From: Prochilodus magdalenae
Taxonomy: Eukaryota; Chordata; Actinopteri; Characiformes; Prochilodontidae
Length of the DNA stretch: 64,000 bases
Assembly: GCA_024036415.1 (NCBI GenBank)
Contig: JAMWET010003558.1
Coordinates: 36,001-100,000, forward strand
Direction: 5' to 3'
Position numbers and translations under genes: made by a program
Part shown: piece by piece, positions 15,229 to 28,312 of the stretch
How the letters are laid out: every line of letters begins with the position of its first letter
Numbering within the stretch: position 1 is the first letter of the stretch
Notes under the pieces: model-generated
What the model was told of the DNA's origin: nothing
The model's input: the letters and a program-made list of their open reading frames with translations, nothing else
Databases searched by the model: none

Positions 15229-16030
15229 GGAATCTAAAATAAAGTTGGGACAGAGGCATACTGACCTTCTGTGTTACATCACCTTTTAATGCTTTGATAA
15301 CTGAGGATACTAATTGTCAAGTTTTGAAAGTGGAATTTTCCCATTATTGCTTGTCACAAGATTTCACCTACTCCACACTCCATGGTGGTCACTCTTGGTT
15401 GTGGATTTACACATTCACGGCCACCAATGCAGGGGCACTGATATACCATACCATGACAGATGTTGGCTTTTCCACCCCTCACTGGTAATGGACTGATATA
15501 GGCTAGAGAACATGACATCCATTTTCCCTAAAGACCAAGCTAAAACATGGTTTCATCTGACCACAGCACACATTTTGGACCATCTCAGGTGGGCCCAGAG
15601 AACTCGGCAGAGTTTCTGCCAAGAATTTATGTATGAGTTTCTCTTTGCATAATAGAATTTTAAGTAGCATTTTGTGATGTAATTGGTGGGCTGTGTGAAG
15701 AGGGTTCAGCAGAATACTCCCGAGTCCAGGCATTGTGGCAGCATTTAAAACCATATCCTGATGGTTTTTCATGCAATATTATCTGAGAGCTCAGATCAAG
15801 CACATTCAGCAGATTCAGCGCATTCCTTGCTTTATACAAACTGAGATTTCTCTGGATTCTCTGGAGTCTTTTCACAGCATTATGTACGGTAGATTGTGAA
15901 ATATCTTTGCAAGCTTGTGTTGAGAAATGTACTTTTTAAACTGTCTGAAAAATTTTCTCACAAAGTTTGGCATAAAGTGGTGAGTCACCACCCATCCTTT
16001 TTTGCAAAGACTGAGCCTATTCGTCATATG
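15229..16030 (-). mobile_element. Degenerate DNA-transposon remnant, family unassigned
   Basis: It opens with an AAAGTTGGGACAGAGGCAT string. Its internal text (CATCTGACCACAGCACA, then GGGCCCAGAGAACTCGGC, then GATTCTCTGGA) resembles a common fish DNA transposon whose ends contain the word AAAGTTGGGAC. No intact ORF or matching right terminus was found. I judge this from recognition of the text only. Confidence 0.45.
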
Positions 16031-16180
16031 TCAGATATTTGTCACGACAGAGTTTGGAACTTAGGCCCAAGCTATTGTAGGGTTGCAGTCTTACTTTTTA
16101 TGTGGTGGCACTGGAAATTATGATGCATATTTTCTGTCAGTTATCACAATCACACACCGTCATAAACACCGTCTTGTATC

Positions 16181-16755
16181 TACACTCACTGTCCATTTGT
16201 TCAGCTACAGTTCCAGACTGTAGTCCATCTGTTTCTCTGTATACTTTTTGTTACCTCTTCTTCAGTGGTCAGAACCCCACAGGACCATCACAGAGCAGGT
16301 ATGATGTGGGTGGTGGATCATTCTCGGCACTGCAGTGACGATGATGGGGTGGTGGTGTTAGTCTGTGTTGTGCTGGTGTGACTGGATCTTCCATCAAACA
16401 GCATCCTGTGGGCATCATCCTGTGACCACTGATGAAGGACTGGAGGATGACCAACACTGCACTGTGCAGCAGCAGATGAACTATCGTCTCCGACTGTACA
16501 TATACAAGGTGGACCAGCAAAGTAGGAGTCTAATAGAGTGGACAGTAAGTGGAAATAGTGTTGGACACTCCAGCAGCACTGCTGTGTCTGATCCATTCAC
16601 ACCACCACCACGCCAGGGTCACTGCAGTGCTGAGAATGATACACCACCCACCATCTGCACTGTGGAGGTCTTGACCCTTGGGTGAAAGGGGTGAACAAAG
16701 TATACAGTGAAAGAGCTGGACTGCAGTCTGTAACTCTTGAACTACAAGTGTTCCT
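16181..16755. mobile_element. Palindromic (foldback) interspersed element
   Basis: The left arm (16181-16390) and right arm (16590-16755) are imperfect inverted repeats. The left carries ACTGTAGTCCATCTGTTTCT, GGTGGTGGATCATTCTC and GCACTGCAGTGAC. The right carries GTCACTGCAGTGC, GAGAATGATACACCACC and GGACTGCAGTCTG in mirrored order. The middle holds CACTGATGAAGGACTGGAGGAT. No coding capacity is visible. The design is that of a non-autonomous foldback or MITE element of a type I recognise as abundant in characiform and related fishes. A truncated relative lies at 32870-33060. Confidence 0.8.
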
Positions 16756-17502
16756 GGAGATGATGAGGAGCTCCTCTTCAGCCCTTTAAAATCAGGTGCT
16801 TTTATGTGTAAGGCATGCAGTGTTTGACCTTATCCAAAAACTTACCATATCTCACGCTAGGGAAACTGAACCAGCAGTACATCGTATGTAGTCACCTAGT
16901 CCTAATCTGCACCATATACACAGTCAAGTGTTTGGCTCCTTGAGGAACATTGTTGTTGCTGTGGCTGTTGTCATCCCTTGATAGGCCGTGGTGAGTTTAA
17001 GCGCACTATGCAGCAGATCCAGTGAAAGCAGGGAGATCACTCCTAAATCGCTGTTTCATTTCAAACCGCGTGTGTAGACATAGCGATAGCAGAAGGACGT
17101 ATTACTTCAACATGATTTGATTTAAATGGATGGGGTAGCTCTTTCTGTGCTTTATAGTGAGAAAGAAGCTGGAAGCAGATAGAAATGTGAAGAGTGTGAT
17201 GTGTCTGTAAAGCTGGATAACAATACGTTAACATCCGCGCTGTACTCAGCAGTATGCATCGCTGCCCAGGTAATGAAAGCATTCTATTACATATCTGTAG
17301 GAATAAGCTTATCAGGTGTCTCATTCTGCTGAAAGAATCATTCTTTACATGCATCACTTGAGCAGACAAAGCATTTCTTAAACAGGCAACCTATATTGTG
17401 ACGGCCTCCATTATTCACGAGTTCCTCTCCCGGAGTATAATTAGGTATGATTTATTTCTATTTTTGAAGAGCAGTGTTTTTCAAATCAACCCCCTCAACC
17501 CA

Positions 17503-17504
<2 letters not shown>

Positions 17505-17573
<69 letters not shown>

Positions 17574-17577
17574 ACAC
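17505..17577. repeat. (AC)n microsatellite
   Basis: Long AC array with one CTCT interruption near 17534. Confidence 0.97.
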
Positions 17578-20500
17578 AAATGCTCTATCCCTCACTTTAC
17601 TTTGTACGTCCTGCCTAGCTGCTCTCAGTGCCTGCTGATCAAACGTTTCTGGTCTGTCAGCATCTCATGTAAGTGTGACGAATGCCGTTAAGTACTGTAT
17701 TAAGGCTAATTTGCTGGGCTGATATTTCAGCTTGTCCTGTTTTCTCTGCCCCCCCCTCTTTAATTTATGCCTGGATTATTGCCCTGCCTGTCGTCACGGT
17801 TTCGGAATTCATTTGCATTCATTATAAGTTCCCTTTTGCTTGCTCTTTTGTAAGAACAGCAGTCGCGTCTGAACGTTGCATTTAAAGCTTGATGTCTTTA
17901 TTAGTAAAAGGGAGGGGAATGAACACTGCTGTTCGGGAGTGAGCTCCTCAGAACTCGTGTCCTGGAGCAAAATCAGTTATTTGGGTTTGGAGCTCTTGAC
18001 TTGCTGCCAAAAACTTTTCCCCGCAGAGTTTAGTATTGAGTGTCCTAACAAGGGTTCCTTAACCTTGAGCGAGCATATCCATTTCCTCGGACTGACATGT
18101 GCACACCTGATCTCAGTGACACAGTGATGAATGGTTGGTGGTTCCATCTTGATGTTAAGACGCTTTAATCGTGTTATTGAAACCTTGGAGCCTTGCATAG
18201 CCAAGGTGGAGCTTGATGTGTGTACTGTTCAGTTTTCCGCCCTGGGAAGCTTAACTGTTGTCTCAGCACTTTTGGCAACCAATTAAGAACAGTTTAACAC
18301 CCACATGCTTAGCCAGAGACAGTTTCTCCACCGAGCCATTTTTATTGTCCTTCAGCTTGGTCAGGTGAAGTGGCAAGGTTGAGCCTTTCTTAGAGATGAG
18401 ATATCCTTCAGTTTGTACACGGTAATTGTGTATATGTAGTTATTGCATGAGCTATGTACATAATGCATACTTTACAGACTTGTGGTCTCATTAAGAGGCA
18501 AGCAGCTTCTGTGCTGAGGTGCACACACTACTTTTTTTTTTTCTTTTCTTTAGTCCTCTCAGTTCTATGAACGGCTTTACTGTCTCTGCCTTTCCGTAAC
18601 CACTTTATATTTGAATGCATGAGCTATACAGTGCTTCCTGGTTTATCTTCTTTATGGGGTAGCAGACGTCCAAGAATAACCTGAGTGATGGTCCATAACG
18701 AGGGGTCAGAATCGTAATTCATCAAGGAATTTTTTTTCTTCTTTTTTTCCCCTCTTCCCCCCACCCCACCTTCTCTTTCGAAGATGTACACTTTTCAGAG
18801 CCAGTGATGGGGCTATAAATGTTGTACAGCTGAACTAGCACTTTTGCAGTAACCACCAGGGAGCACTTTCACAGCTCAGCCGTTTAACTCTGTAAATACC
18901 TTTTCTTTTCTTTCCTTTGCTGTTTAATCAGTGGGGGTGGTGGGGGTGGTGGGGTAGTAAAAATGTGTCCCGTCTGATGAAACGTGTCTAATTAACATGT
19001 CCCTGTAGGTGAGATTAAGACCTATTCCTCTCTTGTATGGGTGGCCATGTGTGACAGTGTGAAACGTTATTGGCATGGCTAATAGGGTTGTAGATGCTGT
19101 AGTTAGTCACTATTTGCATTGATGGTTTGAGAGCAGTTGAACCAGTGTTGTCCGTCCTACCAGTTTTATTTGATAAACATAAACGGATGATTCATCTAAA
19201 ATACCATATGCCCTTGATTTGTATTATTTTGATTATTTCTGATGTCATTGAATAGATTATTGTTCTTAATGAGTCAGGAAATAATGGATCGTTTACAGCT
19301 CCTACACTTGTCTGGAGCTTATTACTCACCCATAGTCATTTAATTTGTCACACGGTTCCCATATGGAATCTAATAGCTATTTCCCTGGGAAGTTTAAATA
19401 AAGCAGGATTTATTGTGATGGTTATATACACTTATTACAGGCTTTTTAAAGTTTACCATTCGTCTTTTTAACCACGTTGCAGAATAATACGAATTTTGCT
19501 AATTGTTTGTTGGTTTCAGTGAGTGTTGAATGAGCCTAGTTCTCTTTTCCACAGTTTAATTTCTTCCTCTCATGAGAGAGGTTCTTGGTGATGGAGTGGG
19601 TGACATTCCCATCAAAATCCCCTTCTGCTGTGCCAGACCTGCTTTGATTTTGGTTCCCTGTCCATAATGACTCACTGGCTGTTCTGGCTTGCTTTCTATA
19701 ACCAGTGACGTTATATATACTGGTATCTTTCCCAGATGCCATCATCAAGAGATCCAGATATTGGCTGTGACCACCTGGATGGTGTTTGCTTCCTCCATCC
19801 TAGAGTTCTATGCTGTCAGCACTTTCCCATCTCTCTTTGGACCAACAGGGCGTGAACACTCACCTCGAGGGTGTGGCGTCACAGCAGCTAGCTAATGTCA
19901 GCGTTTTATTTTCTGATGACTGCTGGGTCCCCAGCCGCCCTTTAGTTGAGAGATTTCATTTTTCCTTCCACACCAGGAGAAACGGAGATGGTGTTGTCCA
20001 TGTAATGCAATGCCTTGTGTTTTTTTCCCTTTTGGTTGTGTTGAGATGTTTCCTTGCTGTGATCCTCTTGACACAAGTACTTGCGTTGATGTCACTGATG
20101 ATTGCTGGCCAAAAGCTTTGGACAGCTAATGGTTTTTGTATGCCTAATACCAAATACAAAAGCTCTGAATATGAAACAGCTGGTTGTAGAAATACAGTAC
20201 ATTGCAACATGCTCGGTTTTCACTCTGACCCGAGGTCATTGCCTATGTCACTCATAAATCTGTAGTTTGTATTGATGGGTGGAATAAATGGGTGGCTTCA
20301 TTTCTGCACGTCTTGAACTTTCTCCATGATTTCATTTGTGCAGATTTGGGTTAGAATGAAATCTGTCATCACACACTTCAGCTAACTCGGATGTCATCCC
20401 ATCTCCAACCATGTTCGGTGACATTTCATAGCTGGGTTATCGGATAGTTTTTCCAGTTGTGTTTACAATTAAAGGTGCCTCAGCAATGCAAAGAAGTGCA

Positions 20501-23140
20501 GTTGATCCTGAGTGTGTGGTCATCATGAGCTTTGTAGTCAAGGTCCTTTTTAAGTCCCTAGAAAAGAACTGCAGAAAGACCCTGTTGAAGTCCAGTGCCT
20601 TTTAATAACGCTTTAGCTTCCTAGCATTCTGATTAGTGTTTAAAAGGGCAGGGAGATTAAATAGATGGGAATTTTCAAGATAATGTCAAGGAAAATTAAA
20701 TTTGAAATATGCATTAAGGTAAGCTTTGATTTATACTGTTCTTCTTTTCATTCCATACTTGAGAGGGAATTTATTTTACTCCTTATGGACAGCCGTCTAT
20801 TTGAGAGAGTTCTGATATGTAGTTGGGTCCTGGCTCCATTGCATAGCCTTGGTGTCTCTGACATAAGGAGGATCACATCCTCTCCAGGGCTTTGGTGTAG
20901 TGACCCTTCTCAACTGAATAGTAACTAATGGCAGTTCAGTGTGCTTTGTTTCCCCACTCAGAGGAAATCACCTTTTCTACAGGAAGCAGTTCTGTGGTTA
21001 TGCTGTTAAATCAGTGACAGTTTTTTCCTTTCTTCTTTTTTTTTTTTTTCTTCACTCCATGATCACATTCAGTTGTCATCCAACCGTGTGTTTTTTTAAA
21101 TCTTTTATATATATATATATATTTTTTATAATTAAGTCAACGTAAGATTTGGGCGCCTGTGAGAGTGTGTGTGTGTGTGTGTTCCGGACAGCGTCAGGGG
21201 AGCAGTCATAATGGAAAGCACAGACTCGAACAACCCCTTTTCCTTCCACTTTAGAGATTTTCTTGTGGCTCTTGAGTGATTGATGGTACCTCTGCTCAGT
21301 TTGATTCAACACCTGCACTTTTGTAGGCTCTGTTTAATACACCGGATGATGAACTGAAGGATACTGCTGTTAGTTGCACCACCCTTTTCTACTGTAACGC
21401 TGGTCCTGTGAGCAGGCATCTTCCCAGCCTACATGTGGATCCAAGAATCTGCAGGCTGGTTAGATGGTTGTCACAAGTGCAGCAAACACCAGCATGTGCC
21501 TTTTCTCCATTCTTTCAGAAGTAAGAGAATGGTATATAAAATACTAAAATGTAGTATCTAAAGGTACCTAAAATACTGAGTACAGCAAAGTGATCTGTTT
21601 GACCTCTCCTTGGCTTACATAAAAGAGCATGGAATGGTTTGTTCATGAAGTTCATGCTGGCATATTATTTTCTAATAGTACTTTACCAGAATGTAATAAA
21701 TTACTTCTGACTGGTTTCTAGATTAAATGGTTTTATAAAGAATTTAAGCTATCATGCATTACGGCCACGTGTTACCTATTATTATGATCATTCTTGTAAA
21801 GTTTGATTTGATTGAGTTAATTAGCTAGCCTGTAGTAAACCATGGATACCAGCACTGTCGAATTAGCATATGAATTCTGATGCTGTCGAATTTTAACCTG
21901 GGCATCAAAAACCCATCTTTATTTATTAATTTTCAGCATTCTATTTTACAGTCAACTTGCATTTTATTTGTAGTTATCATTTTGAGCCAGTGAAGTGTAT
22001 TGGTATATAGCTTTAGACCTTTCATGGCATCAGAGGCTTGTTATTTACGAATCGAGACTTTGATTTACATTCAGGCCCTTATTCTAAACGGCCCGTGCGT
22101 GTGCTGGCTGCTGTACGTTCAGAAACCTATTCTAAGCAACCTGGGCGTGTGCTCGCCGGCACTAGTGGACAGAGTCCATGATGACTTCCAGAGCAAGTGG
22201 CCAGTACCGTCTCCGCTTCAAGTCTAAAATCTATTTGGAAAGCGGAGCCGGTCAGAGCGAAAGCAGGTCAGCCACTAAGGTTAATTTATAGCCCCAGCGT
22301 TTATGTGGCCGTCTCACCATAAATCTCCCGAGTACGCCAAGCGCCAAGCCCTGATGGGTTTACCAGACATTTTGCTTTTCATCTGTATATCTAAATGAAT
22401 GCATACATATATACGTATCTATCTATATCTAAATATTTATGTAAGATTCTCTCTGCTGCTGGCGGCTTTATTAGCAGATTGAGTCATGCTTTCTGAGGAA
22501 AAAGTATATGTGCATAATTCATTTCATTCCCTTTTCCAGCTGAATTTCTCATTAAGGCGTTCGCTGAAAGTCATCCTGCAAGATAGCAAAACCAAAAACT
22601 ACTGCATATGGACAAGCCGAGGGGAAAAAGGATAAGCATTTAATCACTTTCGTATGAAACAAAAGCAGAGAGAGACAATGTAATATGTGTCTCGCGAGTG
22701 ATGGTGTCTTTCCTGTGCACCTGCGCATCTTCATCACTTTGTGAAGGCGTTTACATGGTTCAGTGCTCACCGGACAGCCAATCCAACAAGGTTAAGTTTC
22801 CTTTTCCTCTTGCTTGTCAACTTGAGTCTGATCACCAGCCCCTGCCCCTCAAAACAAATTATTGTCCTCTCTTTGTCTCTCTCTCTCTCGCGCGCTTTTT
22901 CACGTGCGTACACACACACACACACAAAGCTGAAGGGAAAGATCTCCAACCAAATGAAACGTGTCGTACAGCTCCCACCCTCAGCACAGGAAAGCACAGA
23001 AGGTGAGAGGTTACATGCAGGGGAGAGGTTTTCTGTCCGGCTTGGTCTGTCTCCGAATCAGAACTGAAGTCTCTGGTCATGGGCTGTAGTCATATCCAAC
23101 ACCTCAGGTTCTAACCAGCCCAGCCCAGTCTAAGCGAAAG

Positions 23141-23143
<3 letters not shown>

Positions 23144-23170
<27 letters not shown>
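23144..23170. repeat. (GA)n microsatellite
   Basis: Thirteen GA units. Confidence 0.95.
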
Positions 23171-23176
<6 letters not shown>

Positions 23177-24861
23177 CGCGCCTTCTGAATGGAATTTTCA
23201 GATGGTCTCAAAAAGCTGTCTCGGTGATAACCTCAGGCAAGCAGGCCCATCGTGCTTCTAGATAGAATCAGTGCATGTGAGGCTTCCGACTTTGTACAGT
23301 GTGATGTGTGGAATAACATTTAAATGTTAATGTAAATATAATCGTTTAGTATGCAGCGTTCTAAAACTTTAAGGCAGAAGGGGGAAGTGCATCCATCGAT
23401 CCTGAGGAAGAGCAGGGATGTAACAGAATTTAAAATATAGCCTGGCATATTCCTGAACTCAGTCATACAGTCTGGGGGTGTTGTATATTCATGTTACATG
23501 CCATTTCTAGCTTGAATGCTGGCATGTAATACTTGTAACAAGCAAATACATGACAACATGTTCTTTACTCTGCGTTCAGGCATACTGAGACCTCTACTGC
23601 AATGTTCTGAAGTCTGTATCTGAGGGATTGAAGTAGCCTCTTGATGTATTGCTAGAAAATTTAATCGAGTTACAGCGAATATAAAGTATAAAGTGCAAAA
23701 TGGCTAAAAGAGCCTGTCAACAGCAACCGGTATTGTTCAGCCGCTAATTCTTCATTTGGTTACATTTTAATGACACAGATTTTAGCCGTTACAGGAACCT
23801 GTCATGCAGTGAAACGGTCTGGAACTGAGCACTAAACGTTTGCACAGAACAAGGACTCGAGCTTGACATAAGCTCAAGAGGACAAGGCTTCACAGTAGAA
23901 TGGTTCAAATGCACTCTTTGCAATCAAATCCAATAACTGACCTTTTGTATTTAGTGTCTTTCATGTAATCAATTACGTTTGAGTGCATTCGTCATAACCA
24001 GCTGTTTCTCTGAGGGTGTGTTCTGCTTTTCTGTCATATAATTGCGTCTAAAAAAAAAAAAAAAACACACAGAATTGCGTTTCATGGACGGTTTCAGTTT
24101 CAAATGGGAATTTTAATCTAACATGACTAGAATATTTTAGGTACATCGTATTCATGCCGTGTGTTCCTCAGCCTGAGAGAAAAGAAAGTAGAATCTGAAA
24201 CGTTTGACAGCTGATTTAAGGGACCACTTTTGCGGATGCAACGGTTCGTTACTGTACATTTAAAATACATGCTTGATTGGACCAGTTTCGACAAATTGGG
24301 TTAACCGATCTCACTCAACATCTGTCTTAGTATTTAGTGAGCTCTGCTGGGCATAATAGATGTTGGGAGCTGACAAGATCTCAAGGTGGAAGTTCCTAAC
24401 AGCGTTAGACTGGCAGGGCTCTTTATGTATGTTTAGAATAACTTGATTTAGGTCAGGGCTAAGGACTGCAGGCTGGCAGAAGGATCCAAGCGACTGAATG
24501 ATTTCTGTTGTATAGGGTCTGCCTTTTCTTGTACAGCTAGTGATTTTATTTTGTCATGCCATGCAGAGTTGTAGGCTGTAATCAGTGGGTTTAATAAACA
24601 GGGTTTGTTAATACTCGGTTGTCTCGGTTCATCTACATTCTCCGCAGTATATAGTGAGCCAAGAACCTTCGCCTGTCTGAAATCAACCGCGTTTAAAACC
24701 TATTGCATCAGAGCGCGTTTTGGGTTGCCTAATACAAAAAGCCTGACCTCTCCCACATTTTAAAGATATCTAAAACGCTAGCATAACCCGAAGGCCTAGT
24801 TTCTTATGAAGTCATCAATGACGCATCGTCACTGCGTTTCATTTGGCACTAATAGAAAGGG

Positions 24862-24887
24862 TTTTTTTTTTTTTTTTTTTTTTTTTT
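24862..24887. repeat. Poly(T) run of 26
   Basis: Uninterrupted T26. It could be the reverse-oriented A-tail of a retroposed copy, but no retroelement body is recognisable downstream. Confidence 0.95.
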
Positions 24888-25864
24888 GACGTAACGCAGA
24901 AAATGAATGCCTTGACATACGAATGCCTGTGCTTTGTATCATGCATGGTCTCACTATCTGGCTGAAAAAGTTTTGAACTGCTATGAGCTCATGTCTGATG
25001 TTCGCTAGTTCAAGAGAGTCTTGACACTCAGAAGCTTTCATGTATGCTGCTCAGTTTGCAGTTAGCCCTCTGAAGAGTGTTCGCTTTCGAAGACCACACA
25101 GGCTGGAACTGATACAAACACTTGGAGTGCTTCGTCTTTTGCCTAGCAGACCAAATTATTAGCAAATGGTCTAGCAGTGGCACCTCATCAACCAGCTCTT
25201 TATTTAATGTACCTCGTGCACAGAATGAATGTTGTGCAGAAGTGTCTTGAGTGAAGGACAGCTATGGTTACACGGACTGTCAGACTGGATCTCTCAGTGG
25301 GGAGAGCTGAACTTGGTGTCCAAGCCAGAATGAAAGCGCAGAATACACTTTTCTACACATGGCTTTCACTAGCCTTGAAACCAGATGCCTGTTTGTGTCG
25401 TTATCTTTGATAAGCTACAGTTAGTGACGGTGGTGCTAAGGTGAGACTCGAGCCAGAGGTATTGGGTGCAGGCTGTGTCCTATTCTCACAAATCTGTAGA
25501 TCTGACATTTAAGCATACTGGTGCAGTTCCGGACCCTGTTCCAGTTACTGTGGTTTTTCTCAGCATGTCTTTTACATGCCTGGCTGTACGTTTCTCTAAT
25601 CAACATCATTTTCTCATGTTTCATATAAAAAACAAAACAAACATCAAAGTGGGCAGAACTACGCAATACTGTCCTCCTTCCTGCTTTTTTGTCCAGTGTA
25701 GACACTGTGCTGTCTGGTTAATTAAAGTAATAAAGGTTAGGGCATGGACCACTGAACACGGCCACCTCATTTGGAATGCTTGCTCTTAAATCTCTCTCCC
25801 TCCGTCTCCCTCTCTCTCCCTCCTTTTGCCCTTCCCTCCCGCAGAGACTAGATTGTGAAGTTCT

Positions 25865-25865
<1 letters not shown>

Positions 25866-25907
<42 letters not shown>

Positions 25908-26056
25908 CTCTCTCTCTCTGCCTCTCTCTCTCTCTGCCTCTCTCTCTCTCTGCCTCTCTCTCTCTCTCTTTGTCTCTCTCTCTCTGTCTCTCTCTCTCTG
26001 TCTCTCTCTCTCTGCCTCTCTCTCTCTGTCTCTCTCTCTCTGCCTCTCTCTCTCTC
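25866..26056. repeat. (CT)n array with higher-order TGCC/TGTC punctuation
   Basis: A 190-base CT array punctuated every 14-20 bases by TGCC or TGTC, giving a higher-order repeat. Serine/leucine-rich and arginine/glutamate-rich ORFs over it are artefacts. Confidence 0.97.
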
Positions 26057-27929
26057 ATGAATTCCACTGTTTTCATTTCTACATTTTGACAGGTGTCTCA
26101 GCAGGAAATGCTGCTTTGCCCGTTTGCTCTGAATAGCACCGAGAAATTACTGCCATGTGTGCATGGATAGGTGCAATCAGTGTTTACTAACAACATTAAT
26201 CATCCTGAAACTTCCTTCACAGCTTGATCAAATAATAGGACGTGCCAGACTTTTGTTTATTACAGAAGTTCTTAAGCTAGTATTTTAACACGCATATGTT
26301 TTAGATATGCCTGTGAAGTCTATGATATACACAAAGGTCTCTACATAACAAGCACAATGACTATATAATACACACACACACATATACACACACACACCAT
26401 TTTATACTGTTTTAGATGATGGTATAGGGTCAACTGTATGATACAGGGCAGTCCTCAAACAAGATGCAGATGTCTACCATTATCATAGTACCGTATATCC
26501 ATATGTAATTCTATTGTAAAGCACATCTATAATTTGATAATCCTATTTTAAGGCAGCAGAGTAAGACTGTTGCCTTGTATCCAATTTAGTTTATGTCCCC
26601 AGGATACTACTGTGATACCTGCTGTGTTTTAGAAGTCATCCAGGATCATCTTTTCTTTGATGTTTGGGTCAGGGACACAGCGACACAACCAAAGCCCTTT
26701 AATTATAACCCTTTTAATCTGCCCCCTGGTTTTTACAGATGTCATGTTGGACTCCTAGGAATTATGGACTCTGGATGCATTTACAATGATGTAGTACTCT
26801 TAGCTTGGTCTCCCAAGGATACACACACGTCAGCTCACTCTCCTTTCCCTCCTCTTTTTTCCTCCCTTCTTTTTTCCCTCTTTCGGATCCCTGTCTTTGG
26901 CTATCTGACTGTATAGGTCTGTTTATCTTTCTCTGTCTCTATCCTTGTGCGTCTCTCTATCTCTCAAATATTTCTTTTAATCTCGACAAACTGGCAGAAA
27001 TAGCATTTTCCTGAGGTACAGCATGCAACCTGACAACACCACTTGCATCATCCAACCCACAGTGGTCTGAAAACTGAGCAGCACACAGCTGCAATCATGT
27101 TCTGCTCACGACCCAAAGTGCTGCTTTAAAGGGGGGATTTGAACTGTCCTCTAGCCTTTTCTTTAATATACAGCAATCCTACTGACTAAGGCCATTTATC
27201 TGGGCTATTTCTTTCTGTGACAAAGGTAGCAGTTAAAGGAGAGATTTAGTTTTGACCTGAGGCAACAGTGTTCCCTGTTTTTAAAACAATTAATCATTTG
27301 CAATATTACTGAGCGTGCATATAAAACAGAAACTGCAGTAGTGTGGTTGTTGCTAATGCCAACAAGGTTTGCAGTTGTGTGTGTGTTTTGTTTTTTTTTT
27401 GTTGTTGTTGTTTTGTTTTGTTTTTTTTAAACACATTTTTTCATACAGTTAGTACAACAACATGATGATCTAATGTGTTAACAGCTTGTTCAAAATATAG
27501 AATGCAGAGACTGAAGATGATGCATAATAATGCTATAAAGTGAGCTGAGACTCTAAACACAACACAACATTTTAGTTTACTGCAGATGAACACGGATGAA
27601 AGTACTTTACATCGGTTTAAGTTGGATTTCAGACCAACTTCTGACCTGTTTCACGTTTCACTGCATTGGTTATGTGATCATCATCAAAAAAGAAGAATAG
27701 AGTAAATAGACTACAGAACAAATATACTGAAAAACCTTTTACTACTTCGTAGGTGTATATAAAATAGGCAATCTGGCTTAATGGCAGCAGTTGCTAGTGT
27801 TTCTGAGTTGATTATGTCATGGTCGATAAAGTTTTCCCATCGTAAGAACCTCGTAAGAGAGGGTAGATGTTTTGATGGAACTTGCTTTTGGATATTTCTG
27901 TTCTTTTCATACGTTAATCCTCTTTTTTT

Positions 27930-28312
27930 TTTGTGCCAAGATTATGATTGAGTTGTGCAGCATGTTTCTGGTGAAGTGACACCAGGCCTTCTGGATGTGT
28001 GATGTGTGACAGCTGACCGTTGATCTTGGCGCTGAGCACGGTTCCACCACACACTAGTTTGTTGACCATCTCCACCAAGACAAAAGTGGGACTCGTCACT
28101 GAAGATGACCCACTGCCATTCTGAGTCACTTGATGACAGACTGGCACGACACCATTGCAGTCTTTGGTGACGTTGACATGGTGTTAAGGGCAGTCGTCTT
28201 AACGGACTGCGTGCATGTAGTCCTGTGTCGTGCAGCCGTCTGCCTATGGTGGAGGGCATCACTGCCCAATTCCTTCTGGGTGCAATTACTTCACAGTTCG
28301 CAGTGTTCACAG
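27930..28312 (-). mobile_element. Tc1-like transposon remnant (copy 2)
   Basis: The minus-strand reading contains DSEWQWVIFSDESHFCLGGD followed by a QQTSVWWNRAQRQDQRSAVTHHT stretch. This is the first-catalytic-Asp block of a Tc1 transposase and is close to copy 4 (44.8 kb) and copy 5 (60 kb). The left part also reads RRLHDTGLHARSPLRRLPLT, the linker before the catalytic domain. The second Asp and the Glu are missing. The end toward 28270 has CCTTCTGGGTGCAATTAC, like the right terminus of copy 1. Confidence 0.8.

Noticed and set aside
19810..20265. 151-codon + strand ORF in intron e/f
   Set aside because: No known motif. Neighbouring frames are equally open and no splice context was found.
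25776..26136. Serine/leucine-rich and arginine/glutamate-rich ORFs
   Set aside because: Translations of the (CT)n array on the two strands.
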